64,000 nucleotides of DNA, from positions 78,435-142,434 of the forward strand of contig VRUH01000005.1 in NCBI GenBank assembly GCA_019456185.1, in the 5' to 3' direction. The notes under the pieces are model-generated. The model ran no database searches and was not told the origin of the DNA. It worked only from the letters and a program-made list of their open reading frames with translations. The position numbers were made by a program, and so were the translations under genes. Origin of the DNA: Candidatus Glassbacteria bacterium (lineage in GTDB: Bacteria > Gemmatimonadota > Glassbacteria > GWA2-58-10). This document shows, in pieces, positions 17,325-26,101 of this stretch (position 1 is its first letter; the number at the start of each line of letters is the position of its first letter).

Positions 17325-19283
17325 ATGAAAGATTTATCAAAACAGTTCGGGTTTGTCAGCCTGCTCTTTCTGGTCATCATGGCCGTTTCTCCGGTGAAGG
17401 AGCATTTCCGGCAGTGGAGGCAAATGCAGCGTTCATATAATAAGTATATTGAAATACTTCCGCAGCGGCTTTCTCCGGTAAAAAAAGGATTGAAACAAAT
17501 CTGGATCCCGGACTTGGGTGTCATTGACCGTTGCTCCACCTGTCATCTGGGCTCGACCGAACCTGCCCTGAAAGATGCTCCAGTACCCTTTGCCACACAT
17601 CCGGAGATTTATCACCAGCCCGAAGAGTTTGGCTGCACACCTTGCCATCAGGGTCAGGGGTTGGCCACCGACATGAAATCCGCGGGAGGTAAAGTTGAAT
17701 TCTGGGAAGAACCGATCCTTTCCCGGCCGTTTATTGAATCCTCCTGCGGCACCTGCCACCAGGAAGATCTGAACAACCAGGCTCCGCTGTTGAACGAGGG
17801 ATTGGAGTTGATAGAAGAATACAATTGCGCAGGCTGCCATGAAATAAAAGGCCTTGACAAGGAATTTGCACCTCGCTTGGATGGCCTGGGGTCCAAGGTA
17901 AACCGCCAATGGCTTGTCCGCTGGCTTACTGAACCTGCCAAAGTGGTCGCCTCCACACTGATGCCGGATTTCCGTCTTACGGAGGAGGAAATAAACCTGC
18001 TTGCCGATTTTCTGCTCACTTTCAAAGAGTATCCAACTCCTGTCGAGCTTGAACCTCTTCCGGAGGTGCTGCGTCAGGAGGAAATCCTGGATGAACTCTA
18101 TGAGCCCGGGGAGACCCTGTTCCGCACTGCGAGGTGTATCAGTTGCCATCTTGTCAACGGGAAAGGCGGGAGTGTGGCGCCGGAAATTGGAACGATCGCA
18201 TCAAAAGCCAGCCTGGAATGGATCTACAATTTCCTCAGAAATCCACATGCCCTGCAGCCGGGAACTCCGATGGCGCAGTATAGTTTTTCAGATGAGGAAC
18301 TCCAGAGCGTCACCGCCTACATCGCGATGGAGTTAGTGGATTGGGACGCACCCGAACAGACCGATGATTCAACGGACCAACCGGATCCGAATTATTATGA
18401 GAAGGGTCTTAAATTATTTCAAAACTACAACTGTGGCGGCTGCCACTCACTAAGTGGAATCGCATTAGGCGAGCAGACCGGGCCTTCTCTTTCGAATATG
18501 AGAAAAAAGCCGCTTTATCAACTGGAATTCGGATTGAAAGACATCCCTCATACCAGGGAACATTATGTGTATGAAAAGATCAAAAATCCGGGCGGCTTTC
18601 TGGACAATGCGCTTATGCCGACTTTTACATTTGATGAACAGGAGATCATGGCAATCACTACCGCGCTACTAAGTTTTCAGGAACTGCCTGTGCATGAAAA
18701 ATTCAGGGTTAAAGAACCAAGAGCCCGGCTGGGGGAGCCACAGGGAGAATTTGGAATGCTAGTGAGCAAGTATCGGTGCCTCACCTGTCATCGGATTAAC
18801 GGCCGCGGAGGGACAATGGCTCCGGATATTTCGAGAGCCGGCAGCCAGCTGACTCATGCGTGGATCGAGAACTATTTCCGACTGCCCTATACTCTGCGCC
18901 CCATAATGACCGAACGCATGCCGAATTTCTACATGCATGAAGAGGAAATAGAAATATTGAGCGATTACATTTCCATGGTTTTAAGAGATGATGCCCTGGA
19001 AGTGAATTCGGAATTAGAATTCAGTGTGGCAGAAATTGAATCCGGACGGAAACTCTATTTCAATACCTATGGCTGCCAGGCATGCCATCAAATTGGCGGT
19101 GAGGGCGGATATGTCGGGCCTCCACTGGATAACCTGGCCCAAAGGCTGCAACCAGGCTGGGTGTATCAAAGACTTAAAAATCCGCGGCGGTTTAATCCGG
19201 ATGTGCTTGAGCCGAATTTTGATTTGAGTGATGATGAGGCAAGAGCCTTGACCGCATTTTTGCTGACCACAAAAGGTGATTGA
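17325..19283 (+). CDS. Eight-heme periplasmic cytochrome c
   Basis: A 652-residue protein with an N-terminal membrane anchor (FVSLLFLVIMAVSPV) and eight CXXCH heme motifs in order: CSTCH, CTPCH, CGTCH, CAGCH, CISCH, CGGCH, CLTCH, CQACH. The later ones sit in repeated class I-like cytochrome modules of about 130 residues (pattern C..CH...G.GG..AP....L..A.....W...L..P......MP.F...E...L..FL), so it looks like an array of fused monoheme domains after an N-terminal three-heme part. It is the likely electron acceptor of the Rieske/cytochrome b complex, replacing cytochrome c1 or f. The ATG at 17325 is favoured over a GTG two codons upstream. The final codons run to four bases before the next coding start. 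Confidence 0.9.
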   Translation: MKDLSKQFGFVSLLFLVIMAVSPVKEHFRQWRQMQRSYNKYIEILPQRLSPVKKGLKQIWIPDLGVIDRCSTCHLGSTEPALKDAPVPFATHPEIYHQPEEFGCTPCHQGQGLATDMKSAGGKVEFWEEPILSRPFIESSCGTCHQEDLNNQAPLLNEGLELIEEYNCAGCHEIKGLDKEFAPRLDGLGSKVNRQWLVRWLTEPAKVVASTLMPDFRLTEEEINLLADFLLTFKEYPTPVELEPLPEVLRQEEILDELYEPGETLFRTARCISCHLVNGKGGSVAPEIGTIASKASLEWIYNFLRNPHALQPGTPMAQYSFSDEELQSVTAYIAMELVDWDAPEQTDDSTDQPDPNYYEKGLKLFQNYNCGGCHSLSGIALGEQTGPSLSNMRKKPLYQLEFGLKDIPHTREHYVYEKIKNPGGFLDNALMPTFTFDEQEIMAITTALLSFQELPVHEKFRVKEPRARLGEPQGEFGMLVSKYRCLTCHRINGRGGTMAPDISRAGSQLTHAWIENYFRLPYTLRPIMTERMPNFYMHEEEIEILSDYISMVLRDDALEVNSELEFSVAEIESGRKLYFNTYGCQACHQIGGEGGYVGPPLDNLAQRLQPGWVYQRLKNPRRFNPDVLEPNFDLSDDEARALTAFLLTTKGD

Positions 19284-19285
19284 CG

Positions 19286-19753
19286 ATGAAAAGATATCAG
19301 AGGAGAAAGTTAACGAGCGGGCTATTTCTGCTTTGCGCCGCCCTGTTGTTTTTTCTGATTGGTTTCGAGCCCAACTCACGCCAAGCCATGGCCACTTCCT
19401 CTGGATCGGCGGAGTCCGGCAGGGAACATAGCGGCTCTTTTGAAGCAGAGCCATATTCCAGTCGTGTTGGCAAGAAATTATATATGCATTATTGCCAGAT
19501 CTGCCATGGAGAAACAGGTCAGGGAAACGGTTTTAACTCTTACACCCTGGAAACGCAGCCCAGAGATTTCACCGATGGTAACTATCTGGATGCTCTTCCT
19601 GATCGCAGGGTGGCAGAGGCGATACGGGAAGGAGGACCGGGAGTAAATAAATCGGTTTTAATGCCAGCCTGGGGTAAGACTTTCAGCCCAATCGAAATCA
19701 ACTACCTGGTTCACTATCTCAGGAAGTTCACTCCAAAAGACAGGGCAAAGTAA
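19286..19753 (+). CDS. Monoheme class I cytochrome c
   Basis: A 155-residue protein with a signal or anchor sequence (LFLLCAALLFFLIGFEP, about 11-28), a Ser/Glu-rich linker and one cytochrome c domain. The heme motif is CQICHGETGQGNG, and the distal Met is in VLMPAWGKTFS. It resembles small diffusible or tethered cytochromes that carry electrons from a quinol-oxidising complex to an oxidase or reductase. The ATG at 19286 has AAGGTG seven bases upstream, inside the end of the eight-heme gene. It is the last gene of the operon; no clear T-tailed terminator follows directly. Confidence 0.88.
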   Translation: MKRYQRRKLTSGLFLLCAALLFFLIGFEPNSRQAMATSSGSAESGREHSGSFEAEPYSSRVGKKLYMHYCQICHGETGQGNGFNSYTLETQPRDFTDGNYLDALPDRRVAEAIREGGPGVNKSVLMPAWGKTFSPIEINYLVHYLRKFTPKDRAK

Positions 19754-20219
19754 TTCACCATTGCTCAACATGACCAGCTCCAAAAGCTGTACCACTAATT
19801 GTAAGAGAATTCCAGCACCCCAAGATTTACCTGATCCACTCCCTCTTCAATTAAGCGTTTGAATAAATGGCGGGCCCGCCGAGACTGGAGGTTGTTTCAT
19901 AGCCTAAAACGGGACACACCCCGCCTGCTTGCGCAGGCACCCCTCTCAAGAGGGGAATCCTGTCCGGTCTCAGGCATTTTCGCACGGCCGATGGTGTTAT
20001 CCGGTTTTAGTCCCCCTTAGAAAAGGGGGAAACAGGGGGTTGTGTTTTTGGGATTACCTGCCAATGGGCGAAAGTTTGAATTAAAACTCCAGTTATGAAA
20101 CAGGTTCTATTTAAAACTTTTCTGGCGAAAATACCGGAGGATTTGGTTAAGCGGATTCAGGCGGTGGCGGCTTGATTTCTATGGTTGGTAAAACTTATTG
20201 TTGGCAAATCATTGAATAG
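19754..20219. other. Hairpin-rich gene-free region with repeat relics
   Basis: No gene is visible. It holds several short hairpins in a row: GGCGGGCCCGCC palindrome near 19870, GCCTGC-TTGC-GCAGGC (19923-19938), CCCCTCT-CA-AGAGGGG (19940-19955) and CCCCCTT-AGAA-AAGGGGG (20012-20029). Such clusters resemble REP or MITE-like debris. Its end contains copy B of the coding-like repeat (20110-20175). Confidence 0.55.
20110..20175 (+). repeat. Dispersed repeat copy B, coding-like 3' relic
   Basis: This is the partner of 7639-7704. The same 22-codon tail with an identical stop position can be read (FKTFLAKIPEDLVKRIQAVAA then TGA). No ribosome site or start lies in frame nearby, so it is not a gene by itself. 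An AATGGCGGG...CGAGACT element lies about 240 bases upstream (19864-19885). Confidence 0.5.
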
Positions 20220-20627
20220 TTATGGCGTTTTTTCAAAAAGCGGTTCCGACTGTACATCTTTGACAAGGTACACCGGGCAACGTTCACACGTACCCATGCA
20301 ACTGCACTCCTCATTCGCATCATTCTTTAATTCCCAGCATCTTTGATGAGGATTGTTGTAAGCGGGACAAGAATCCCAACTGTCGCAATCAAGTACCACC
20401 CAACAGGGAGCCATGTTAAGCACATGTTTAATGCTGGAGAGGGTAAATCCTCTTTCGTGAATGAGTTGTCTGATTCTTTTGATCTGGCGAATTTCAAACT
20501 CGCTGAAAAGCCTGTGGCTGCTCGATCTTTTCCTTAACGGCTTTATCAATCCTTCCTTTTCGTATTCTATAATCCTCTTTACAGACATCTCGACCTCCCG
20601 AGCGACTTTCCCTATCCTCAACAACAT
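20220..20627 (-). CDS. MerR-family regulator with Cys-rich C-terminal module
   Basis: A 135-residue transcription factor. Residues 1-70 form a MerR winged helix (LRIGKVAREVEMSVKRIIEYEKEGLIKP...F...IKRIRQLIHERGFTLSSIKHVL). The effector part is unusual: it has CW...DC....CPAY......RCWE...C.CMGTC.RCPVY, about nine cysteines. This pattern resembles the Cys-rich tails found on some chemoreceptors and sensor kinases (CW..C...CPAY...RCW...C..C.VY), which I take to be a metal or Fe-S binding module; that assignment is from memory of the pattern. It probably senses redox state or a metal. The target is unknown; the cytochrome operon ends just to the left and a multiheme cytochrome gene starts upstream on the same strand. 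GGAG lies shortly before the ATG. Confidence 0.85.
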   Translation of the reverse strand: MLLRIGKVAREVEMSVKRIIEYEKEGLIKPLRKRSSSHRLFSEFEIRQIKRIRQLIHERGFTLSSIKHVLNMAPCWVVLDCDSWDSCPAYNNPHQRCWELKNDANEECSCMGTCERCPVYLVKDVQSEPLFEKTP

Positions 20628-20680
20628 TTTGGCTCCCTGCTTATGTTAAATCCATGGCTTTACCAGTAGAATTTACCACT

Positions 20681-20710
20681 AAAAACTCCCCGCAGCAAGC
20701 TGCGGGGAGT
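20681..20710 (-). terminator. Rho-independent terminator, minus strand
   Basis: ACTCCCCGCAG and CTGCGGGGAGT pair perfectly over 11 bp around a four-base loop, and on the minus strand the stem is followed by TTTTT. It lies about 250 bases past the stop of the secreted multiheme cytochrome gene and would separate it from the MerR gene. Confidence 0.75.
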
Positions 20711-20823
20711 CTCCGATTAGTAAGGTGCAAAATTATTGTTATTCGCTCGCTAAACTCCGCGGCAAGCCGTGGGGAACGCCCGCTTTTCCATTAATGCTTC
20801 AGCTGAGTTTGCTTTAAATTATT

Positions 20824-20931
20824 GAAGGTACAGCCCGGGATCGATAGACTGAAATCACAGGACGTCCCGGTTTCCCGTGAAATCAATCTTATTTGAAAAC
20901 CGTACGGACCTGATGGCCGGGCTGTACCTTC
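20824..20931. repeat. Perfect 15-bp inverted repeat around a 78-bp core
   Basis: GAAGGTACAGCCCGG (20824-20838) and CCGGGCTGTACCTTC (20917-20931) are exact inverted copies. The core has no gene. It sits just downstream of the multiheme cytochrome stop. It may be a small non-autonomous element (MITE) or a large stem in the mRNA 3' region; no flanking duplication was found by eye. Confidence 0.6.
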
Positions 20932-20963
20932 GTTCACCTCTAAAAATACCCTGCTTCTCCCCT

Positions 20964-23213
20964 TTACTTTAGCAGCACCATCTTGCGGGTCTGCATAAAC
21001 TCACCGGCCTGCAGGCGGTAGAAATACACTCCGCTGGCGAGTTTCCGGCCGGAATCGCTGGCGCCTTCCCAGAAGACGGTGTAGGTGCCGGCATTCTTGA
21101 CTTCGCTGACCAGCGTCGTGACCAGGCGGCCGCGGATGTCGTAAACCTTGAGGCTGATGTCCACGGACCGGCCCTCGGGAACGCTGTAGCTGATCGTTGT
21201 GGCCGGGTTGAACGGGTTAGGAGAGTTCTGCTTCAGGGCGAAATCCTTCGGCAGGCTGCTGCGCGCAGTGCCGTCGCCGTAAAGGGCAATGCGGAAAGCC
21301 TCTTGCTGATCCGGCGTCAGATCGAGCTGTTTCAGGATCGTCTCAATGTAGTCAATCTCCTCGGCGTTTAAGCCGTCTACCTTTTCAACTGTTATTCCGC
21401 CAAAGGCTGATGCCAACATTGTCGAGTTACCGACATTCTCAAAACAGGCACCCTGCCAGATGTCATCAATCAGAGCGACCAGATCGACCAGATCGTATCT
21501 GCCGTCAATGTTTCTGTCCAGGCGCTGGTCCAACGGATTATCTCGTGCGAGAATCATAAAAGTAACAACATCGCTTATCGCCAGTTTCCCATCATCATTG
21601 AAATCGCAAATCTGGGCAATCTCCTCACCCCACCACTGGACGGCGTACTCATTCAGCGCGGCTGCCAATTCAATGTCGCTGGACTCATTCCAGACCGCAT
21701 TGTCACCGTCCACGATGTTCCATGGATTGCTCTTGTTGTGGCAGCTAAGGGCGCAGGAATTGAACATCCCGCCCTCGGCCTGATAGGCAAGGTTCAGGGT
21801 CTTCTCCGGCAGGGTCGTCTGAAAGGTATGGGCGTGAATGTCGTGCGGGATTGCGCTCTTCATCGTCTTCGGCATATGGCACTTGGAGCACCTCGATTCT
21901 CCACTTCCATCCGGATCGTAAGCGTGGTTGGTGTGGACAGAAACGATTGTGCCGATAGAATCGACATTGGTTACGGCATCCGCCACCATTTCCTTGCTGA
22001 TGGAGCTGAAAGGCCCTGCCGTTGCAGCATGGCAGGCCAGGCAGAGCGTATTGTTGTCATTGTTGGTGGCGATCGCCAATGTATCACCACCTTCGACGGC
22101 AATCATCAGCGTATCCCTGACCTGGTGGTCGCCTGGCGCCTCGTGCACGTCGTGGCAGAAAGTGCAGTCCATCTGCGCGTCGGGGTCTAAGTAGTGACCG
22201 CTGTTCTTGAAATCCAACATCTGCTGATGATGGCTCTTGGAATGGACGCCATCGGGCCAGAACTTGCTCGCGTTGTCTACCGGATTAACGACGCTCCAGA
22301 AATCAGGTAAACTTGCGCCCACGGTAAAGGTGGAAAGATCGGCATCGACCGGGAAATCGAACTTGTTTTCTCCGGCCGTACCCACGCTCGAACCTCTCGA
22401 ATGGCACTGGCCGCAAAGCTCCAGCCGCTGGTCCTGGGTTAAATCACCGGTCATCAATCCCGTTCCATCAGTGTGAAAAGAAACCGCGCTAGGGCCACCC
22501 GCCCCGTGGCAACGCTCGCAAAGAGTATTAAATTCTGAATAAGTGGCTGTGTATCCAGTGGAATCATCGTATGCAAGCTCAATCCCGGTGGAGTGGCAGC
22601 CTATGCAGCGACGTTCGAATGAGTTTTTCAGGACCACATCCGCCACCAGGGTGGCCTGGTCGGTGTAAAGCGGCAAATCATCCCCATCGTACCAATGATC
22701 CGTGTGGTAAGTCACCCATTCCTGGTCTTTCTCGTTCCACTGGATAGGGAGGATATAGAGGCTCTCGCCGATCTTTGTCATGTAGCGCTGTTTCCACTTA
22801 CCGTGGCCGCCATAGGTCCCATTCACTTGATATGTAATCTCGCCGATTGTCACCTGGTAGCCGCTGAGGAAATCCGTTGGGTCCTGGGGGTCTACGGTTT
22901 GATCCAAAGAAAGTTTTGGTGCGTTTTCACCGTATTGGGCAAAGCTGGAAGTGGTTGCCAGATCTAACCCTGCAACCCACTGATCATGAGAAACCACACC
23001 CGGCGGGCCGTAGACCGATGCTGAGTCCGGGTCCCTCAACGAGGTATTGTGGTAACTCTGGATTGCACCGTCTACTGCCGGGTGCTCACCCTGGGGAACT
23101 GCGTGGCAGTTAAGGCAATAGCTCGCCCCTTTATAGGTCTGGGCGTCGAGATTTGTAGCACTTAGGTGGAATGCGACCAAAGTCATTAATGCACAGACGA
23201 TAACGGGCCTCAT
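20964..23213 (-). CDS. Secreted multiheme cytochrome with dockerin and T9SS sorting domain
   Basis: A 749-residue exported protein. The signal peptide ends near NLDAQ. Seven CXXCH motifs follow (CLNCH, CIGCH, CERCH, CGQCH, CTFCH, CLACH, CSKCH) plus one C-x3-CH (CALSCH), spread over residues about 30-490, in the style of cytochrome c554-like proteins. Residues about 535-595 hold two dockerin/EF-hand loops (DFNDDGKLAISDVV and DRNIDGRYDLVDLV). The C-terminus is a FlgD-like/type IX secretion sorting domain (NSPNPFNPATTISYSVPEG ... GVYFYRLQAGEF). This predicts an extracellular or surface-attached electron carrier. AAAGGGG lies six to seven bases before the ATG. It is transcribed alone and away from the operon at 11.5-19.8 kb, but may work with it. 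Confidence 0.9.
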   Translation of the reverse strand: MRPVIVCALMTLVAFHLSATNLDAQTYKGASYCLNCHAVPQGEHPAVDGAIQSYHNTSLRDPDSASVYGPPGVVSHDQWVAGLDLATTSSFAQYGENAPKLSLDQTVDPQDPTDFLSGYQVTIGEITYQVNGTYGGHGKWKQRYMTKIGESLYILPIQWNEKDQEWVTYHTDHWYDGDDLPLYTDQATLVADVVLKNSFERRCIGCHSTGIELAYDDSTGYTATYSEFNTLCERCHGAGGPSAVSFHTDGTGLMTGDLTQDQRLELCGQCHSRGSSVGTAGENKFDFPVDADLSTFTVGASLPDFWSVVNPVDNASKFWPDGVHSKSHHQQMLDFKNSGHYLDPDAQMDCTFCHDVHEAPGDHQVRDTLMIAVEGGDTLAIATNNDNNTLCLACHAATAGPFSSISKEMVADAVTNVDSIGTIVSVHTNHAYDPDGSGESRCSKCHMPKTMKSAIPHDIHAHTFQTTLPEKTLNLAYQAEGGMFNSCALSCHNKSNPWNIVDGDNAVWNESSDIELAAALNEYAVQWWGEEIAQICDFNDDGKLAISDVVTFMILARDNPLDQRLDRNIDGRYDLVDLVALIDDIWQGACFENVGNSTMLASAFGGITVEKVDGLNAEEIDYIETILKQLDLTPDQQEAFRIALYGDGTARSSLPKDFALKQNSPNPFNPATTISYSVPEGRSVDISLKVYDIRGRLVTTLVSEVKNAGTYTVFWEGASDSGRKLASGVYFYRLQAGEFMQTRKMVLLK

Positions 23214-24298
23214 TTTTGTCCCCTTTCAGTTTTCGTTGCTGCAATCCTGTCAACTCACAAATCGTCTCAAGACTATCCTACAAGCAATACAGCCATAAAT
23301 CCCGGACCATAGGGGCTGTATAGATTGCGGAAATGGTTAAAAGCTGTTTCTAGAGCGGTTGGATAAAGATATTTCATGGGCCTCCTTTTTTTCAGCTCGC
23401 AGTTTACAAGTTCCCCGTGCTCTATCCTTTACGGTCTAAGTGATAAGTTCAGGGCGTATTACGCACCAAATCTTCAGCATCGAATGACCCCGGGCTGATT
23501 TGGAGCAAGGCATGATATACGTCGTTGAATTTATGTTGAGCAGAATGTCCTTAGGATTGATCGCTCAGTCCCGGTCCAAATTATCTAGCTGCAGAAAAAC
23601 GCAAGGGGTGAGAAAATCTGTCATCAATGGAGCATTGCAGAAAGTTATTCTGCAATGTCTATTTCATCGTCTGGTCTAGAACGCGGACTGCATCAAAAAG
23701 AATTCAGGAGACGCTAATTGAATGGCAATACGGGTACAAATTAATTCCTGAACTAATTTTGTTAGGATTTAATATCAATTATACGCTATGAGAAAACTTT
23801 GTCAAGAATAAAGACGGAGAAAAATGGTGGGCTGCGAGACTGATATTTTTATACAACGCCCCCCGGCACCCCCCTGAGGACCCCGGCGGGGCGGCACCTT
23901 GCCAGTTCTTGCCAGAAATGCTGTGAATTGTTGGCAGTTGTACCAAATATGTCAACGGGCAGGGAAGCGGTGAGATGAGGCAGCCATGCGGCTTTCGGAA
24001 ACAAACCGGGAGCGCCGTTTTGGTTTGCAGGCTATTTTTTGCCTGTCGCGGATGGCCGGAATCCGGCAACAAGTTTGAGCGTTCCGGGTCCTGCCACTGA
24101 GCTTAAAATCACTTAGCTGTTACTGCGTAATGTTCGGTTTTATAACATCGGTATCAGCTCGTCAAAATTATGTATGTCCATAACTTGTTGAAAATAAAAC
24201 TGATAGGTTGCAAGACGATCTCTGGCACGGATAATGCTATTCATAAATTACAGGAGTTCGAGAGCCGGTTGGCGGAAGCATAAGAGGCGGAGGTTGAG
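23214..24298. other. Long gene-free region
   Basis: Over 1 kb with no reading frame that shows a protein pattern or a plausible ribosome site. It must contain the promoter of the leftward cytochrome gene, which I could not pick out. A third AATGG...GGG...CGAGACT element is at about 23823-23843, followed by a G/C-homopolymer tract (23860-23900). It may be remnants of lost genes. Confidence 0.45.
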
Positions 24299-24481
24299 AT
24301 GAAACTGACGATGATGGCGATGGCGGCCAACAGGCTGGGCGATCAGCAGTGCCCCGAGGTGCGCTGGGAGATCGCGGTTGGGGTGCGGCTGGCCGACGGC
24401 GGGTCCGGAAAACCAGAGGGGGACGGGTATATCGTGTGTATCCCGGCGATTGCAGCGTTGGAAAAAATGCACTCCAATTAA
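24299..24481 (+). CDS. Small hypothetical protein
   Basis: A 60-codon frame with GGAGG five bases before its ATG. The product has an N-terminal helix-like part (MKLTMMAMAANRLGD) and a Gly-rich middle. Just upstream, the same region reads as a charged helix tail ending in a stop (KLQEFESRLAEA), so this may be the broken 3' part of a larger coiled-coil protein rather than a gene. I do not recognise it. Confidence 0.3.
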   Translation: MKLTMMAMAANRLGDQQCPEVRWEIAVGVRLADGGSGKPEGDGYIVCIPAIAALEKMHSN

Positions 24482-24854
24482 TTTGATATTGCTTTACGGC
24501 TGATGGCTCCCCCCATCGATGCAGCAAGGGACGTGCGATTCGCACGCCTCTTTTCAGTTGAATTTGTTGCAGAGATAACCTTTAATCAGGCGTTTATCAG
24601 CAGGTAAAGGCCGCCCTCAGATACCTCCTCGGCAATCACCGCAGCGGTGGCCATGCCGCCCCCTCCTCCCGCGGTATTCTCGTTTTTCCCGCCTCGCTGT
24701 CAGCCGGTAATTTGAATGAGCAGCTAGTTTTTTGAGAGCGGCAAGCAGGAACAGAGTTCCAGGGGTGCCGGTCTTGGCCGGGAGCAGGGGAGCAGGTTAT
24801 ATTTGCGTTCAATGGGGCCGACAACCTGACCGGTGAAAAAGAGAGGGGAGTGAC

Positions 24855-26009
24855 ATGAACACACAACTGGCCGCCAGAGCGCGGAGTCTGAAGCAGTCTG
24901 AGATCAGGGCGATGACGATCCGGGCTGTCGAGCAGGGCGGGGTGAACCTCGCGCAGGGCCTCTGCGAGCTGCCCACGCCGGATGAGGTCAAGGAGGCCGC
25001 CTGCCAGGCTATCCGCGACGACTGCAACACCTACGCTCCGCTCAACGGCAAGCCGGCCCTGAGAAAACAGATCGCGGCGATCGCGAAAACGTTCAACCGG
25101 ATCGACGCAGACCCGGAGAACGAAATCACGCTCACCAGCGGAGCGACAGGGGCGTACACCTGCGCGCTGCTGGCCCTGCTGGAGGTCGGGGAGCGGGTGA
25201 TCAATTTCGAGCCGTTCTACGGTTACCACGTCAACCTGCTGCGCACCCTGGGGTTCGAGCCGGTGTTCAGCCGCATGGAGCCGCCCGGGTGGGAGATCGA
25301 TTTCGGTGGCCTGAAAAAGATGCTGGCCGACGGCGCCCGGGCGATCGTAATCAACACCCCGGCCAATCCCTCGGGCAAGGTTTTCTCGCGGGACGAACTG
25401 CTGAAAATTGGCGAGTTGTGTGCTGAATACGGCGCCTGGGTCATCACCGACGAGATCTACGAGTATATCACGTTCGACGGCCACGAGCACGTGAGCATGG
25501 CTTCGCTGCCCGGGATGTTCGAGCGCACGGTGACTGTCTCCGGGTTCAGCAAGACCCTGGCGATGACCGGCTGGCGGCTGGGCTGGGCCTCGGGGCCGGC
25601 GGAGGTAATCGGCAAGATGGCCCTGATCAGCGACCTGCTCTATATCTGCGCACCCCATCCGCTGCAGGAGGGAGTCTCGCGTGCGCTGGAGGCGCTGGGG
25701 AAGGACTATTTCAGCGCCCTGGCCACCTACGACACCAAGCGCCGACTCCTTTCAGGCGCCCTGGAGAAAGCCGGGTTCAGGCCCCTGCCGTTGCAGGGAA
25801 CCTATTTCATGCTGGCCGGTTACGGCGGGATCTACGGAGATATCAGCTCGACCGAAGCGATGGAGCGCCTGTTCACCGAACACAAGATCGCCAGTGTGCC
25901 GGCGGCGAGTTTCTTCTCCGGCGGCCACGACCAGAGTTGGCTGCGGCTGTGTTTCGCCGTGCGCGAGGAGAACCTTAACCGGGCCGTGGAGCTGCTGGGG
26001 AGCAGTTGA
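24855..26009 (+). CDS. Class I/II pyridoxal-phosphate aminotransferase
   Basis: A 384-residue fold-type I aminotransferase. It has the N-terminal substrate loop (LAQGLCELPTPDEV), the cofactor region TSGATGAYTCALLALL, NTPANPSGKVFS, the Asp in VITDEIYEYI, the Schiff-base Lys in VSGFSKTLAMTGWRLGW and the carboxylate-binding Arg in WLRLCFAV. Sequence style is nearest the kynurenine/methionine aminotransferase (YbdL/KAT-like) branch, which moves amino groups from amino acids to 2-oxoacids; the true substrate cannot be fixed. Length is normal. GGGAG precedes the ATG. It stands alone and its 3' end converges on the transglutaminase gene. Confidence 0.9.
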   Translation: MNTQLAARARSLKQSEIRAMTIRAVEQGGVNLAQGLCELPTPDEVKEAACQAIRDDCNTYAPLNGKPALRKQIAAIAKTFNRIDADPENEITLTSGATGAYTCALLALLEVGERVINFEPFYGYHVNLLRTLGFEPVFSRMEPPGWEIDFGGLKKMLADGARAIVINTPANPSGKVFSRDELLKIGELCAEYGAWVITDEIYEYITFDGHEHVSMASLPGMFERTVTVSGFSKTLAMTGWRLGWASGPAEVIGKMALISDLLYICAPHPLQEGVSRALEALGKDYFSALATYDTKRRLLSGALEKAGFRPLPLQGTYFMLAGYGGIYGDISSTEAMERLFTEHKIASVPAASFFSGGHDQSWLRLCFAVREENLNRAVELLGSS

Positions 26010-26101
26010 GCAGTATGCTCACCTGCCAGCGTACAAGCTGTCCAGCATGGCGAATGTAGTCAGCAGTACGTGTAAGAAGTTTTCGATTGATGCTTAAAGT
26101 A

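Noticed and set aside
23779..24072. A 97-codon minus-strand frame in the long gene-free region
   Set aside because: No ribosome site, low-complexity Pro/Gly/Ser composition and it crosses a G/C homopolymer tract.
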